A DNA stretch of 64,000 nucleotides from Siphlonurus alternatus (GCA_949825025.1 OX463778.1:39943194-40007193); one strand, 5' to 3'. Counted from the first letter of the stretch, positions 1-23,017 are shown. Program-made: numbers and translations. Notes: a model not told the origin generated them from the sequence alone.

Positions 1-3000
1 TAAAATATAGAGTATACTGATACAAGCTTAATTTATAAGACCTTCGATCGAGCGGTTGTGTTCTGGAATATGTAATTTTATGAATATTTCAACAGAATAT
101 GAAGATGCAAATTAATATATAAAAACTCTGCTACATATATTTTAAGTATTTTATAAAGTTGATTTACTATTAAAAAAAATAGTTGGCAAAATCAAATTAT
201 AAATTTTGATAATTTCATTTGGAAGCTATTGTTAAGGGAGGAAAATTGAGAGGGTTTACATAACATTCTTAATTTAGCACCCTCGTCGTTTATGAGTCAC
301 ACAAATCAGTGACGTCATCGTTTAGTTGTTTGCTGCATATGCAGTCGACAAGGGGTGTAAGGTAACTTAATAACCCTGCCCACCCTCGCTCGTTGCACTG
401 TACACCCATGTAGATCAAAGCCAATCCCTTACGGCAGTAATGCTTAATACGTACATCATTATGTATAAATAGCAGCAATTTAATTGCAAATGCTTTTTCT
501 TGCATTCAGGTAGTTAGGTTTACTCAGTAATATACTGTATACAACCAATATTATATTTACTCTATAATACTATTAGGTATAATTATATTTGAAGCTGTTG
601 ATATCAAATATCGCATCATATTTTACTGATATATGTGGTATAATTTCAGGTTTAATAGTAACGCTCATTGGATTCAATGCAAATTTTAGAAATTACTACT
701 TATAAATATTACAAATTATTGAAATTATTTTAATCTAGTATTTCATTTAATTATTCGAATTACTCTGATAATTGCATGTGTTCTACTTATCATCTTTCTT
801 TTAATAAATGGAATAGTTATACGTAGCAACCAATAATGCTTAATTATATTGCATAATTATCTTAATTTGATTTTGCAGGATATACATCATTGAAGTTGAT
901 AATAATAGTTAATGTAATATAATATACTAATAAAAAATGCTCATATACATTTACGTTGCAATTTGCAGGCAAACTGAAAAAAAAATATATATGTTACAGT
1001 TCCTTCATGGTGGTTCTTAAAAACAAAAATCTTCATTATAAAAGAAATAGTTAAAATTTGAATACATATTATGACTCTGAAATTTCGCCAAAAACTTTGA
1101 ACAACATTAAATTGTGTAAGAAAAACAAGGGAGTATTTAAATAATAATTAACAGAATACATTAAAGTAATTAAACCTTCATAAAGATTTACTCCATTACA
1201 ACTGTTGTAAATTTTCAATGCATTTATATGTAAATGGTTAACAGTATAAAAGATAAATGTTAGTTTATTTGCTCAAAATTCCGGCTGTATTTAAGCTTAC
1301 TTTAGGAGATCCCTTGCGAGCATTCTCAGAGTCTCATAGTATAACTACTAGCAAAGTAGAGGTTAGCTCTACTGCAGTATATCTCGTGGCCCGCGAGCCG
1401 TGGTAGACTGCTGGCTGCTGCATGGCTCACAGAATTAACTAATATGAATGTCTTTAGCTGCAAGCTCTGCACAATACTCTAGAGATTTACCTTCTGCTGC
1501 TGAGAGATTGTTCCAATTTATAATATAACATAATATGCCAAACCCGAGTATTTCCATATAATTAAAAACTTTTGATGAAATTGAATAACTTTATAATTTT
1601 TTTTTTAAATTATGCAATGTCACTTAATTATATTAATAATAATATTTATTAATTAAGAATTAACATAATCAATAGGTGACAGAAGCATTGGTATTGTGTT
1701 CTAAATCAAATACACAAGCTAAGACCTTACAAGACTGCTCGTGAGGAATTATTAGTATAAACAAATCTGAAATTTGTAATATTGCTTTCAATGGTGGCCG
1801 GGGCATACACATGGCCGTATAAGTTATTTTAATAACATTAGCCAATCAAGTGCTAAACCCTGGTAAAGTACCTTTTTTTTCTAGAAACTAACCATGAGAA
1901 CGTTGACGTCTACCCATTACATGATCTTTACAACACAGCCGTATTATATTTTACTTTACCAAATGAACACTTTATATATTACAGTAAAATTAATCAATAC
2001 TTACGCATTTAAGTTGTTCAATAATGTTTATTGTATTATATAAATTGATTTTCTTGGAATCATAATATTATAATAGTATTACTTTCTTCAAATGTATACA
2101 TATTTTATATTATACTTAATCATCTAAAATATTCTTTTCTTAAATACATAATAGGATTTAATATTATAATACTTACTCATGCGAGCTATATTCAGAGATC
2201 TTCATTCTAAAAGTTATTCAAAATGACATAGTAGTAAAACGATTGAATACATCATAACGTTTTACTTATACAAAAGATAGAACTCATGAAAATTAGCCTC
2301 ATCAAAATTCATTTTCCCCGCCTATATAATATTTGAATGAAAATTGAAAGGTATAGTAACTTAGTTTGTAGTTAAAGGCCAATGATTTCCATAACATTAC
2401 ATTGAACTATTCTGACCCTCCCTCTCTATTTAAACCTCTATTGCATTTGCGTGAACAAATAAACGTGATGAATATTGCAAATAATGTTGAATAGAGAAAA
2501 AAGCACATACATGGAAGAGATCATCGAGTGAATGGACAGTAAGCAAGTAATGTTACATTATTAAGTGGGTGGGTTGGTTGGTGGCACACGCACGCCAACA
2601 ATCGAATACATATACAAGTCCATTGTTGTAGGAGAGGAAGTGAACGGGAAGAGTAGGGGAGGCTTTTAAATACAGAACAGATTGAACATTGGAGGGTGGA
2701 GAAGATACACAAGGAGAAAAAAAGGAGAGATTTAATTTCAATTTAGACGCGCAGCTATATTGAATAGCCTAACATTTTTTCCTATATTTTATTGAGTAAA
2801 AGCCACGAAGCTAACAGTACTTTCTCATGCATTCGAGCTAAAAGAACTGGAAAAAAGTAAAATATAAAAAAGGGGAAGTCAAAAAAGAGGGGAATAACAA
2901 TGGAAAAAAAAAATGAAAATGAGATTTGAATTTTGTGAATAGATAGCTTTTTATTTATTAAAGAAATCTTATATTTTGATCAAATAATATAAAAAAAAAG

Positions 3001-5080
3001 AAAAAGCATTATAAAATAAATTGAAATTGATTAAAAATAGAATTTAATAATATTTTTTATTTCAAATAAAATGTATTGATTTATAATAATGAAATGAATC
3101 TACCTAATCTAATGAATTTAATTTATTTTTACGTTTTAATTTGAAATACACGAATTGGAGAAAAATTATAATTTTATTTTTCATTATTATTTTTCGTAGA
3201 AATCACATTATGATTCTCATGTTGATTCTAAAATGAATCTCTCACAATAGTAAAATTCTAAACACAACAGTAATGAAAATAAGTAATTAATTAAGCTCAA
3301 TTACAGTTGGCTACATCAGTTTGAAGGTTTGAACCTCTAAACTTTACAATAATATATTACAGCAACCTAACAATGTGTATAGAGCACACTAGAGAGAAAT
3401 ACGTGACTTCGTGAAGATCTATTGCTAAGTACTGTTTGGACTGTAGGCTAGTTTCAGTTAAATAAACATCCCTGACCCGTGAGAAAATCGAGCGTGCTGA
3501 ACTTGCGGTGCTCGCCACAAGGGGCGCTAGTGTCCTCCCCAAAAAATAATGCAAGAGGCATCCTTTGTTGTCATGATTTGCATTTTTATTGCTAGAGGAG
3601 TGTCCCCTTTGCGTCGGCCAGTGTGTGCGATCACTAATTAATAAGAGGCATATAAATTTGAATTTATCTCTTACAACCAGGCAACCAAGAGAATACTCTA
3701 TAATAACAAAAGTTGGTTTGAAAATGTATAAATTTATATTAATATGATGTAAGATCATAAAACGTATTGAATTATGATAAGTCAAGTTAAGATAATAATT
3801 AATAAACAATTGTTTTTAATTAATGTTATATTCCAATTTAAATTATATTCTTTATCAAAAAACACTTGAATATTTTATTTTAAGTGAATAATAAAGAGTT
3901 TAAAGAGAATTAGGAATTAATTTTCACAAGAGTTTATTTAATTTTGGGTTTTAACACGACGATGTGACTTAAGAGCTTGGTTCTGAATTAATTGTTGGTT
4001 AAAATTAAATGTATTTTGGTAAAAGCTTAGTTAATTAATATAATACAACGATTAAATAAAAAGTTATGAAAGAAATTTCATGTTTCAAAAATTCAAATCC
4101 ATTATTTTTGTTATTACTCATATTTTATTTTTCCAAAAACAATAGTACAGAAATAACGTTGTATATTTTATTATATATTTTTAAGATCACGTAATGATAA
4201 TAACATCCAACTTTATTTCAAAAGTTTCATTGGATGTAAGTGGTTCTAATGTCTTCAATATAATCAAGATATAAAGGCTTCAAGATGATGATGATGACGG
4301 TCATTTATTATATAGTTCTACTGTTTGTTATTTGATATTACGTCACTAACAGTTCCTCTTTGTGTTTACGTCATATTCGTGACGTGAGATTGTGTGAAGT
4401 GCCCGCCTCATCACTTAACCTACGACCCTCCTCCCTTCCCCATCGCTCCACCACCCCGTCCCCTTGACCCTTGGCTTACAGCCAGCTAGTCATCTCTAGC
4501 TAGACTATAACATAGCAGCAGCAGCAAGGGTGATCTCTCCGTTGTCTCATCTCGCTTTATGGTCCAGACAGCTCGCAGCCTCTCAATCATATCGTGACCT
4601 CCACTTTACGTGACATTTCTATATCACCCTTTATCATTATAACACCCCTTAATGTCATATCTTATATAATGTTTGGTTTAGCTTCAACTTCACTTATATT
4701 TAGTCAAAGATTTTTGTAAATTTTATAAAGAATTTATATTAATTCTCTTTTAAAAAATAGTATAAATTGTATAAATGAAATTCAGTTTAACAGGTTTTTA
4801 TATAAATAAAAAAATTAATTGAATAAGCTTTAGTAATTTGAATAGAAATTATTTCCTCTTGATTTATTTTTATATAACAAAATTCTTTTTATTATTAAAT
4901 TGAATGGACCAATTTGTATATATCCCTAATCATATACTTACATGTAAAATGTCTATAAAAAGTCCTTTTATATATTTCTCCCCTATCAACAAACCTTATT
5001 AAATTACATTTATAGAAAACTAGTTTACATGCATATCGTCGTAGCACAGTAAATTAGGCTGATATTCTCTGAAGCCTGTT
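1..5080. other. AT-rich non-coding DNA
   Basis: No convincing exon is seen. Open frames here are short, A/T-rich and lack splice-site context. Slightly GC-richer patches occur near 1370-1430, 3500-3620 and 4380-4600. The first TGACGTCA palindrome of the window is at 310-317, and a CTCF-like core (CCACAAGGGGCGCTAG) is at 3515-3530. The rest is simple A/T-rich sequence. Confidence 0.6.
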
Positions 5081-5257
5081 TCACGAGTGAGTTACTCCTC
5101 CTCGTCGCGTCTTGTGCGACGTTTGCTAGGGCCGGCCCTCGACCCTCCACTCCTCGAGTGGTTCCATTGTCGTCTATTAGCTCGCGGCCCCCCTCCCAGA
5201 GTCTCCATACATACATTCAGAGTTAGGGACCACAAGTTTATAGTGACGCGAGCCAGC

Positions 5258-5289
5258 TATATATACTGCTGCTGTAACCAAGATCATTC
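5258..5289 (+). promoter_or_regulatory. Candidate TATA plus initiator core promoter
   Basis: TATATATA at 5258-5265 is followed by TCATTC at 5284-5289, which matches the arthropod initiator TCAKTY. If the A at 5286 is +1, the TATA box begins at -28, close to the usual -31 to -26 window. The promoter sits at the downstream edge of a GC-rich patch (5085-5210), unusual for this AT-rich region. No downstream promoter element is visible. The spacing argues for a real start site, but no coding exon is tied to it. Confidence 0.4.
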
Positions 5290-5449
5290 TTTGTGACCAG
5301 TAATAATAATGTACAGCAGTAGAAAAGCGAGCAATATTCAACTTCTCTTCAGATATGTGTAGTGAAAAGTGAAAACAAAAGTATTTTTTTGTGTTCATGA
5401 TTGCAGCAGTTCTGTTTTGATACGGGAATTTGATTACTTACACATACAG
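5286..5449 (+). other. Candidate non-coding first exon (5' UTR)
   Basis: From the predicted start at 5286 the sequence runs to a plausible donor, ACAG|GTAGGA, with the GT at 5450-5451. It contains short upstream-type frames (one from the ATG near 5309, one from the ATG near 5398) but no long frame. In the frame that would join a phase-1 acceptor such as the one at 28637, a TGA lies shortly before the donor with no later ATG. It therefore cannot supply the start codon for that exon directly and would be purely untranslated. Its partner exon is unknown. Confidence 0.3.
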
Positions 5450-5822
5450 GTAGGAACGTTTTATTTTAATTCCTTAAAAATTGTAAAAGTTTTATAATAA
5501 ATACAATTTGTTTTTGTGCTACACTCATGTACCGGTACAAAAATAAGTGTCTATCTACAGTGCAACAAACGTAAGGTTACCACCGGAAATCTGGCTGTGG
5601 CAGAATTTTGGATGAACTATGAACATGAAAAATCTAAAAACTTTGCAGATAGGTTGAAATCCCCATCATATATTTTATCTGTTTGTAGAGTATTTTTATG
5701 CTAAAAATTGAACTAGAGAACATTACATTGGCTACTATCAGTGTAAATCTTACTTTTTGTTGAACCGTATATACCTTTCTCAATGTCAAGTCCGGTGGGT
5801 GTGTTACCATCGCACGTCAACG
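5450..5822. other. AT-rich non-coding DNA
   Basis: No exon or repeat is evident. If the 5286-5449 exon is real, this is the start of its intron. Confidence 0.45.
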
Positions 5823-6352
5823 AAAAAATCGTAAGAAGCCAACATGACCATAAAAAAATTTAATCTTCAACCAAATAAAAATTTAATTTTGACGTGACAA
5901 TACTGATAAATTCTATATTTTTTTTTATTAAATAAATTTTATTGTATATTTATGATTGGTTTTTATCGAAATTTAATAATAATTAATTAATTGAAAGGTC
6001 AAACGTGCTGAATTTTTAATTAACTTCTCATTTCTTAATTTATTAATTCAATCAAATAAACTAATTAAATGCTACTTGTACTAATAAAAATGAGATAAAA
6101 AAATCGTAAGAAGGCAACGTGATCATAAAAAAATTAATCCCCAGTAAAATAAAACGTTAATTTTAACGTGGCAATATCAACAATTTTTTTAGTATAATAT
6201 AAAAAGTGATTCTAAAATAATAATTAATCAAATTAAAATTATATCAAATTCTCGGTACTTAATTTAATAATTAAATGATATTTGCACTAATAGATTCATT
6301 AATTAATCAAATAAATTAGTTAAATAATACTTGTACTAATAAAAACCACATA
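5823..6352 (+). repeat. Degenerate two-unit tandem duplication, period about 255-275 bp
   Basis: The segment beginning AAAAAATCGTAAGAAG near 5823 recurs near 6097 and stays aligned for about 90 bases, including a conserved AATTTT(G/A)ACGTG(A/G)CAAT stretch. The second part of each unit also matches: CTTGTACTAATAAAAA near 6075 and again near 6328. The copies have diverged by substitutions and small indels. It is either an old tandem duplication or two copies of a short dispersed repeat. Confidence 0.65.
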
Positions 6353-17030
<10,678 letters not shown>

Positions 17031-17065
17031 TATATAAGAGTTCCCTCCCTATAGGCCCTTCACTG
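17031..17065 (+). promoter_or_regulatory. Candidate TATA-type promoter with CCAAT box
   Basis: TATATAA at 17031-17037 is preceded closely by ACCAATGG. TCACTG lies at 17060-17065; taking its A (17062) as +1 puts the TATA box at -31, the canonical distance. The initiator matches TCAKTY only partly. A GC-rich stretch of about 200 bp lies just upstream (16780-17000). No downstream exon is identified, so this rests on motif spacing alone. Confidence 0.28.
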
Positions 17066-19974
17066 TGAAAAATACCGTGAAAAAAAAAAATATCGAAAAT
17101 GACATATGGGTATATAGGATCAAGGTTCAGTGAATGTAACTAAATTTAAGAAAAGAAATAGAAGTATACATATATAATATAAGGGTGGAAAAGAAGAAAA
17201 TATTATATTATACGTATATCAAAAAATATATATTGTATGATATACCTATTGCATACACTTCACTAGGTGATATCTACAGTAAACATTTTACACCTGTATT
17301 ATTCGTGACATTTAGGACATCTAGTTCTAAAAATAAATATCGTGTCATTCCAAAATAAAAATTACACCAATGACAGCAAAATAAAAAAAATAGATATATT
17401 ATGATGGACAGTAACATTGAAGTTGACAAATGACAAAATGTTTGTTAAAATATCAACAACATAAACTACATGATAATATTTTTAAAATTTTGATAATGTC
17501 TAATAATATGATTTAGAATTATTACAAAAATTTATTAAGAAAAATCAATCAAATGTTTGTTTAAATAACATTTTGATTAATATTTGTTTCAACGATAAAT
17601 GTTATTTTTGTATAAAATATATAATACGACATTTTGTTTTTGCGATTATTAATGTTTGCAGATAGTATTTATAAATATATTACATCTGATTATATAAACA
17701 ATTAAAAAAATAACATTACTAATATCAACAGTGAAAATGTTAAAACACGTAAATAATTTCATGTTACCGTAGCTAGGATATTTTAGTATGGAATTTAGAT
17801 GGTTATGAAATTTATACAAGCTTAAAGGAAACACTTCTGATACTATAACCCTGAGGGTTGTGCTGCATAGTTTCACATGCATATATTGTGACGTCAGAAC
17901 GACACGCAAAGGTGCGGTTGTATGACGCAAATAATATCACAAAGGGAGTTCTAAAGAAGGTAAAAACAAAAAAAAAATTTCAGCAAAAATTCTATTTAAA
18001 ACAACACAACACGAAACCACTTGTTTTCACCCTCTTAAAAAAAAAAAGTATAATTGTTTGAGAACATTATTTAAAGGTACTATTTCTGTACCATATCTAT
18101 TATATATATTATATATATATAGAAGGGTGATAAAAAAGCATAAGGGTTGTAGTTTACTTTTTATATACAATAGAAAACTCAAACAAGCTTAATTAATCTT
18201 TCTTACAACCCCCCTCTTCCCCACTTTACTTTCCGCTCATGAATATGGATGAGATGCGGCACTGACGAGGCTAAGAGAGGGAGGGGGGGGGGGAGGATTA
18301 TAAATCTAACACCTTCATGACATCATCCCTCAACATGATTGACAGCTAGTAAAACAATTTCTAATTGAGTTTAAATTAAGATAGAGGCTATACGGCAGTA
18401 CATGTCATTAATAAACACAGTAATATGTCTTCTACAAACATTTTAATTGTTTTGAAATTGTCTAGTGTCATCACTAGTTTATTTTCAATTGATAATACAG
18501 TTTCTGACATTATACTTTGACTAATCAATTTTCTTGGTAAATTACATTTAAATTTATATTTGAAAATATAATTAATAATATCTAAATCATTATTATTCTT
18601 ATAAATTTTACACCTTCCCAGGTAAAAATAATAATATTAACATGCATATTTGCAAATATATACTGAAGGTCACCAATCATCAATGTAACAATAACGTTTC
18701 CTCTTTATATATTTTTTATGGATCGTATATAATATAACTACTGTTCGTTAAAAGATAATTAATGCGATGTTATAACAAAGAAAGATAACAATGAGGAAAA
18801 AAAATCAAATAAAAATGTAAATTTTGTTGACAGTTTCGTACACGTACAAAATAACACGATGGCTTGTGCAAATTTCTTTTTTTTTTTTTTAATGTGGTTT
18901 TCTATGGACTAGAGTTCTCATCCGGAGAAAACAAAAGAGCGTTAGTAGTTTTGAGGGTTCTCTCTAGCAAAAGAGAATGGGGTGGGTCTCGCGTTTGATG
19001 TGGGCTAGACGCGTGGACTTTGGTATGAGTAGTTGATTACAGATTGTCACTACCAGTGTGATACGGGCTCCTCCACCACAGTCAAGTCTATGTGTTTTGC
19101 GTGAGACCGTGACAAAAACAGGCAGAAAAGCAGCAGCAGCAGAGTACGCCAGTCAATAATATAACCCCCCTCTTAATTTTCAGTATTCCAACATTGATCT
19201 GAAACGTCATCCATTGCAAACATACAAGTTTTAATTGAAAACGCTCTAAAGATTGCTTGTGGACAAAGAAAATATTTTACGAACAATCTTTAGAAACGTA
19301 GATGTGAAAGTAAAAGAGGAAATAAGGAAGAAGAAAAAAAAAGGGAAACCTTATATATAAGTTCTAAATTAGAAAATTTTCTCATCTCTTTTGAAACTAT
19401 ATCAATATCAAAAAACATTTCTATTTCTAAAGAAGTGAGAAATACATTAAAGTATTGAAAACATCTTTATATAACAATAGAAAATGTAGTTTAATTAAAA
19501 ATTGCATCAAGATAAATAAAGATTTAGAACTTTGTTTAACGGGAAATTAAATTTTACTTTTGTTTATCATTCTCTTCAAAAGTCACAACGAAACAAGTTA
19601 CAACACAGAATAGTTTTCCCCATACACTTCATCGAGGTGTCAAGTGTATGTACAGTAATTGTAAATGGACAGTTACAGTAAAGCACGATTGTTATTCTCT
19701 ATTGTAGCTTAGTTAGAGTTGTGGGTGAATGAGCACTTCAATTAATGCTTTCTGTTATAAAACGGTTTCACAACATTTGCATATTATAGGGTTGTTTTTT
19801 TTTTTGTAATGAACTCACCAGACACAGTATCATATTAATCATAGCTGATATTTTATTGTTTATATTTTCGATGAATTTTACATAGAAGCTCCTGGTAATT
19901 AAATTAAAATAGAGTCTGCGTGTATTTCACCATGACATACAAAATCTCATGGAGCTAAAAGTTTTCTCCGTAGA
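17066..19974. other. AT-rich non-coding DNA
   Basis: No supported exon. It holds a TGACGTCA palindrome (17889-17896), A/T dinucleotide tracts near 18100-18120, a poly-G run near 18281-18292 and a GC-richer island at 18930-19150 with a short CAG run. Confidence 0.55.
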
Positions 19975-20035
19975 GGGAGTTGAACCCATATCTCTAGCTT
20001 TCCGGTTTTAAGTCACAAGTACCTACAGAAAGTTG
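19975..20035 (-). repeat. Degenerate tRNA-like (SINE-type) fragment
   Basis: Read on the minus strand, GGTTCAACTCC (19976-19986) matches the RNA polymerase III B box GGTTCGANTCC with one change. Upstream on that strand is sequence of about D-arm and anticodon-arm length, but the T stem pairs over only about three bases and no acceptor stem forms. It is best read as an old tRNA-derived SINE relic rather than a tRNA gene. Confidence 0.35.
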
Positions 20036-20344
20036 AAAATGTGGGTATGACTAACTCATTAGTGGAAAGTTTGAGCTCTTTGATATATATTTTTTTTTTG
20101 CTCTAAAGATGGAACGCTTGAGAATTGTATTTTAATCAACATAAAAACAGTCACCATCATTTCGTTTCAATAAAGAAATTATAGAGCTTTGTATTAATTA
20201 AGATGTGACTGCAAACATGAAATTAGGGTGTTTTTTTTATTTTAATTTTATTTTTCTATTATGAGTAGTAGATATATTAAATGAATTGGCTATATATAGG
20301 CTATATAATTCCAAAATTCATGTCGACGATATATTGTATCCTAT

Positions 20345-20555
20345 TGACGTCATAAAGACAGGTATAGACATCTGGTGAATTTTACCCGAGTGAGTAAAAA
20401 AGTGACACTATTTTATTAACAGAGCTTTCCTACTGGCGAAAGTGCACGTGTAGGAAATCATACTGAGGCAAATGATGAGATTTTCAATGTCATCTTAAAT
20501 TTTTGTGCTTTATGAGTTCAATATTCGCAATGCTAAATATAAACATATGACGTCA
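20345..20555. promoter_or_regulatory. Pair of TGACGTCA (CRE/ATF-type) palindromes
   Basis: Perfect 8-bp palindromes at 20345-20352 and 20548-20555, about 200 bp apart and 0.8-1 kb upstream of the start codon at 21352. CREB/ATF and related bZIP factors bind this octamer. The position would suit a control region of the membrane-protein gene, but function is inferred. Confidence 0.35.
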
Positions 20556-20589
20556 TAGATAGGTCATTCATGTCCAGTATAGAAACATG

Positions 20590-20830
20590 TACGCACAAGT
20601 GTCGCAGTCCATGTTTCACGAGTGTAACAGCAAGCGGGCTGACAAGCCATCATCAGTTGTGACCAGCAGTGGGCAGCAGGGAGCCGTGATTGCCGCCGGG
20701 TAGTCGGTCGGGGTCACGCGGCATGTCAAAAAATGGCCTCTCTCTTGCGCTGCGAGCCGCTCTACTGCCTCCTCGTCCTCCCAATAAGCCCTCATGCTAC
20801 TTCGTTATCCCCCGCTGTGAGGACTAAATG
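20590..20830. promoter_or_regulatory. GC-rich island upstream of the membrane-protein gene
   Basis: About 240 bp of CpG-containing, GC-rich DNA in AT-rich surroundings, ending some 500 bp before the start codon at 21352. It could hold the promoter or an untranslated first exon of that gene; a strong pyrimidine tract and AG just before the ATG (21346-21347) would then be the acceptor. No TATA/initiator pair with proper spacing was found inside it. Confidence 0.3.
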
Positions 20831-21351
20831 CGTCATATCCTAATAATTACATTTCGAGTCATCAATACTGACTACACATATGGGTGGAGGGACGAATATT
20901 ATATTGGCAGGAATATGACATAGATCGTCGCCACAGGGTACAAAAATCTCATTTATTCTTACAAAAGACGGTGACGACGACATATGTACACAACATACTT
21001 TTTATGTTTCTCATACAGAGAGACTAATATTAATTTATATCAAACATTTTTATGACATAAAAATTTAGTCATGATAAATTCTGTAACAGTTGTTGCAAAT
21101 GGTAAATTTGTAATTTTAATTTATTGATGAGTATAATCATAATAATTTATTATATATTAATATATAGACCGTAAGAAAAAGCTCATTAGAAATTTATAAC
21201 GAAAAAAATTAGCCCCAGTGAAGTACTATTTTAAAGTTTTAAGTTACTATATTTACATTTTGTTTACAAACAATAATTCAACAATTCAAATTTTAACGGT
21301 TGTAATTTCTTCCAAAAGCATTCTCTCATTTCTCTCTGTAACTCAAGAACG

Positions 21352-22542
21352 ATGCTTCTCGTCTGGTGCTTACTGTTGTGCGGGCTGCATTTCAGTCAGG
21401 GGCGACCAAGATACCCATCAGTACCTGAAGACTTTGAGCATCAAGAAACAATTCACCTAGATTTGACAGAAGAAAACAACGAATTAATTAAATCTGCAGA
21501 AATGTTATCAGCATTTTTAATTGAACCATCAGCAAGTTTTCGTGTTTTACACAATAGAGTACAAAGTTTACAGCGTTTTAATAAGCACATGAAAGTTCCA
21601 ATTGATAAGGATTATAATTTATTTCCATTTGAATATGGTCGTGAAATAATTAAACCTCATATTGAACAAGCCATTGAAGAGTTACCCACGGAACGTGTGT
21701 ACTACATTCAGCCTGCAAGACCAGTTGAAGAGGCACCGCAAGACTATGATTATGACGAGCTTAAGGACGAGTTTTACCATGACGAGGAGCCTGCTAACGT
21801 GACGGTGGTGGTGCCTCTGGACGAGGAGGTCGGAGAGACAGTCGCACAGATCATCGACTTGAAGTTACCCCGCAACTGTTCGGCCGAGGAGAAATCGGGT
21901 ATCGGCGCTCTGGCCTTCGAGTGCCTAATGCACGACCTGAAAAACGTGCAGGGTGAAGAGAGACGCAGGATCGTCATCCTCGTGTTCAAGTGGATTGGAG
22001 TGTGGGTCCTCCTCACCTTACTTGTCAGCACGATCATCTGGTGCCAATCTGGTGTGTATATCTCTGACAATTTTCATTGCACAGGTTACAATATTAAACT
22101 GGTTAAAAAAACATATAATGATCATTAAACAATCAATGTGAAACTGTTGTAATATTGCTCAGGAATATAAATTTAAAGCTCCGTAAAAAGAGTTCAAAAT
22201 TTCATATTATATAATAATACCTCAAATTTTTAAAATCTTTAAAATTATATTTAAAAAATGTGAAAATATAGTGTTAGAACGTTCGACATTTATTAACATT
22301 GAAACAAATTGACACAAGAACACGTCTGACGATACTGCTGTCACACAGGCTGGTTCTTCTGCTTCCGGTTGCCTTGCCGCTGCCTGAACCCCCGTCTGAT
22401 ACAGCGCGATATTCGCACATACCTGGTGACGCACGAGCCCGGCAAGCTGGAGGCTGAGGACGGGTCATTCATCAAGTACGAGCCCTTGGAGGAAGAGGTA
22501 GAGGCATACCAGCACTTGATGGACGCTCTGCAGGACTTTTAG
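21352..22542 (+). CDS. Unrecognised type I membrane protein, 297 aa, two exons
   Basis: The coding exons are 21352-22051 and 22349-22542. The 297-bp intron has donor G|GTGTGT and acceptor CACACAG|GC, and joining completes a Gly codon at residue 234. The start is the first ATG of the frame and opens a signal peptide (residues 1-17). The ectodomain (about 18-206) is acidic, with sequons N149-V-T and N175-C-S and a Tyr/Asp/Glu-rich patch at 131-146. One hydrophobic helix spans about 207-230, preceded by E-R-R-R. It is followed by Cys 231, 238, 243 and 245, which could be palmitoylated. The cytoplasmic tail carries two YxxPhi motifs, Y277-E-P-L and Y287-Q-H-L, typical of AP-complex cargo, and ends at a TAG. 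Reading on through the intron would give only a short nonsense tail, which supports splicing. The family is not recognised; a sorted or endocytosed surface protein is an inference from topology. Residues 44-109 use A/T-ending codons far more than the rest. Confidence 0.85.
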
Positions 22543-22580
22543 TACCGAGGAAGTGTGTTGTACCAAAAGCTGATGTTCGC

Positions 22581-22586
22581 ATTAAA
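22581..22586 (+). terminator. Candidate polyadenylation signal ATTAAA
   Basis: ATTAAA lies 39 bases after the stop codon of the membrane-protein gene and is followed by a GT/T-rich stretch (TGTTTGTGGGTTTT), the usual arrangement of a poly(A) signal and downstream element. It implies a very short 3' UTR. AATAAA-like sequences are common in this AT-rich DNA, so the position is the main support. Confidence 0.45.
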
Positions 22587-22881
22587 TATATGTTTGTGGG
22601 TTTTATAAACAATCGTGTATAATTTCAGGAAAACGCAATATGCAAATCCAGATAAATTTACATGATAATAAAGGTTAATTTAAACGTTAATACACAAAAA
22701 ATATGTCTTAAAATTATCTGGTTTTGCATCTATTTAGTTGTCTCATAATTCATAATATGCTGTAATTTAAAAAAAATATGCTCAACATTATATAAGTGTA
22801 AAATCTGTTTGAATTTTATTTACCTGAATTATGTTATATTCTAGTTTTTATATTATTTTTGAAAAAAAGAGCAACGTAATT

Positions 22882-22990
22882 AACGCGATTTTGCTGCCGC
22901 AACCTGGCGAATTCGCTCGCGGCATAGGATTTCACAGATTTTGCGTCAAAATCACGTCGTATCGCCGTTGTCGCCATCTGAATCCGCCTT
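22882..22990. repeat. GC-rich hairpin-bearing segment
   Basis: This compact GC-rich block lies in AT-rich DNA. It contains the palindrome GCGAATTCGC (about 22908-22917) flanked by CCGC and GCGG, and a second palindrome GATTTTG-CGT-CAAAATC (about 22936-22952). CGCGATTTTG near its left side and CAAAATCACG further right form an imperfect inverted repeat. It resembles the end of a small non-autonomous element, but no target duplication was found. Confidence 0.35.
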
Positions 22991-23017
22991 AATTAGGAAT
23001 AAAGAAGACCACAAGTG

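Noticed and set aside
3357..3809. 150-codon open frame on the minus strand
   Set aside because: A/T-driven composition (Ile, Leu, Tyr, Phe rich), no splice or promoter context, and no domain. A frame this long is expected by chance somewhere in 64 kb.
21774..22070. 98-codon minus-strand frame inside the membrane-protein gene
   Set aside because: Antisense shadow of the GC-rich part of exon 1. The plus-strand model has a signal peptide, transmembrane helix and consistent splicing.
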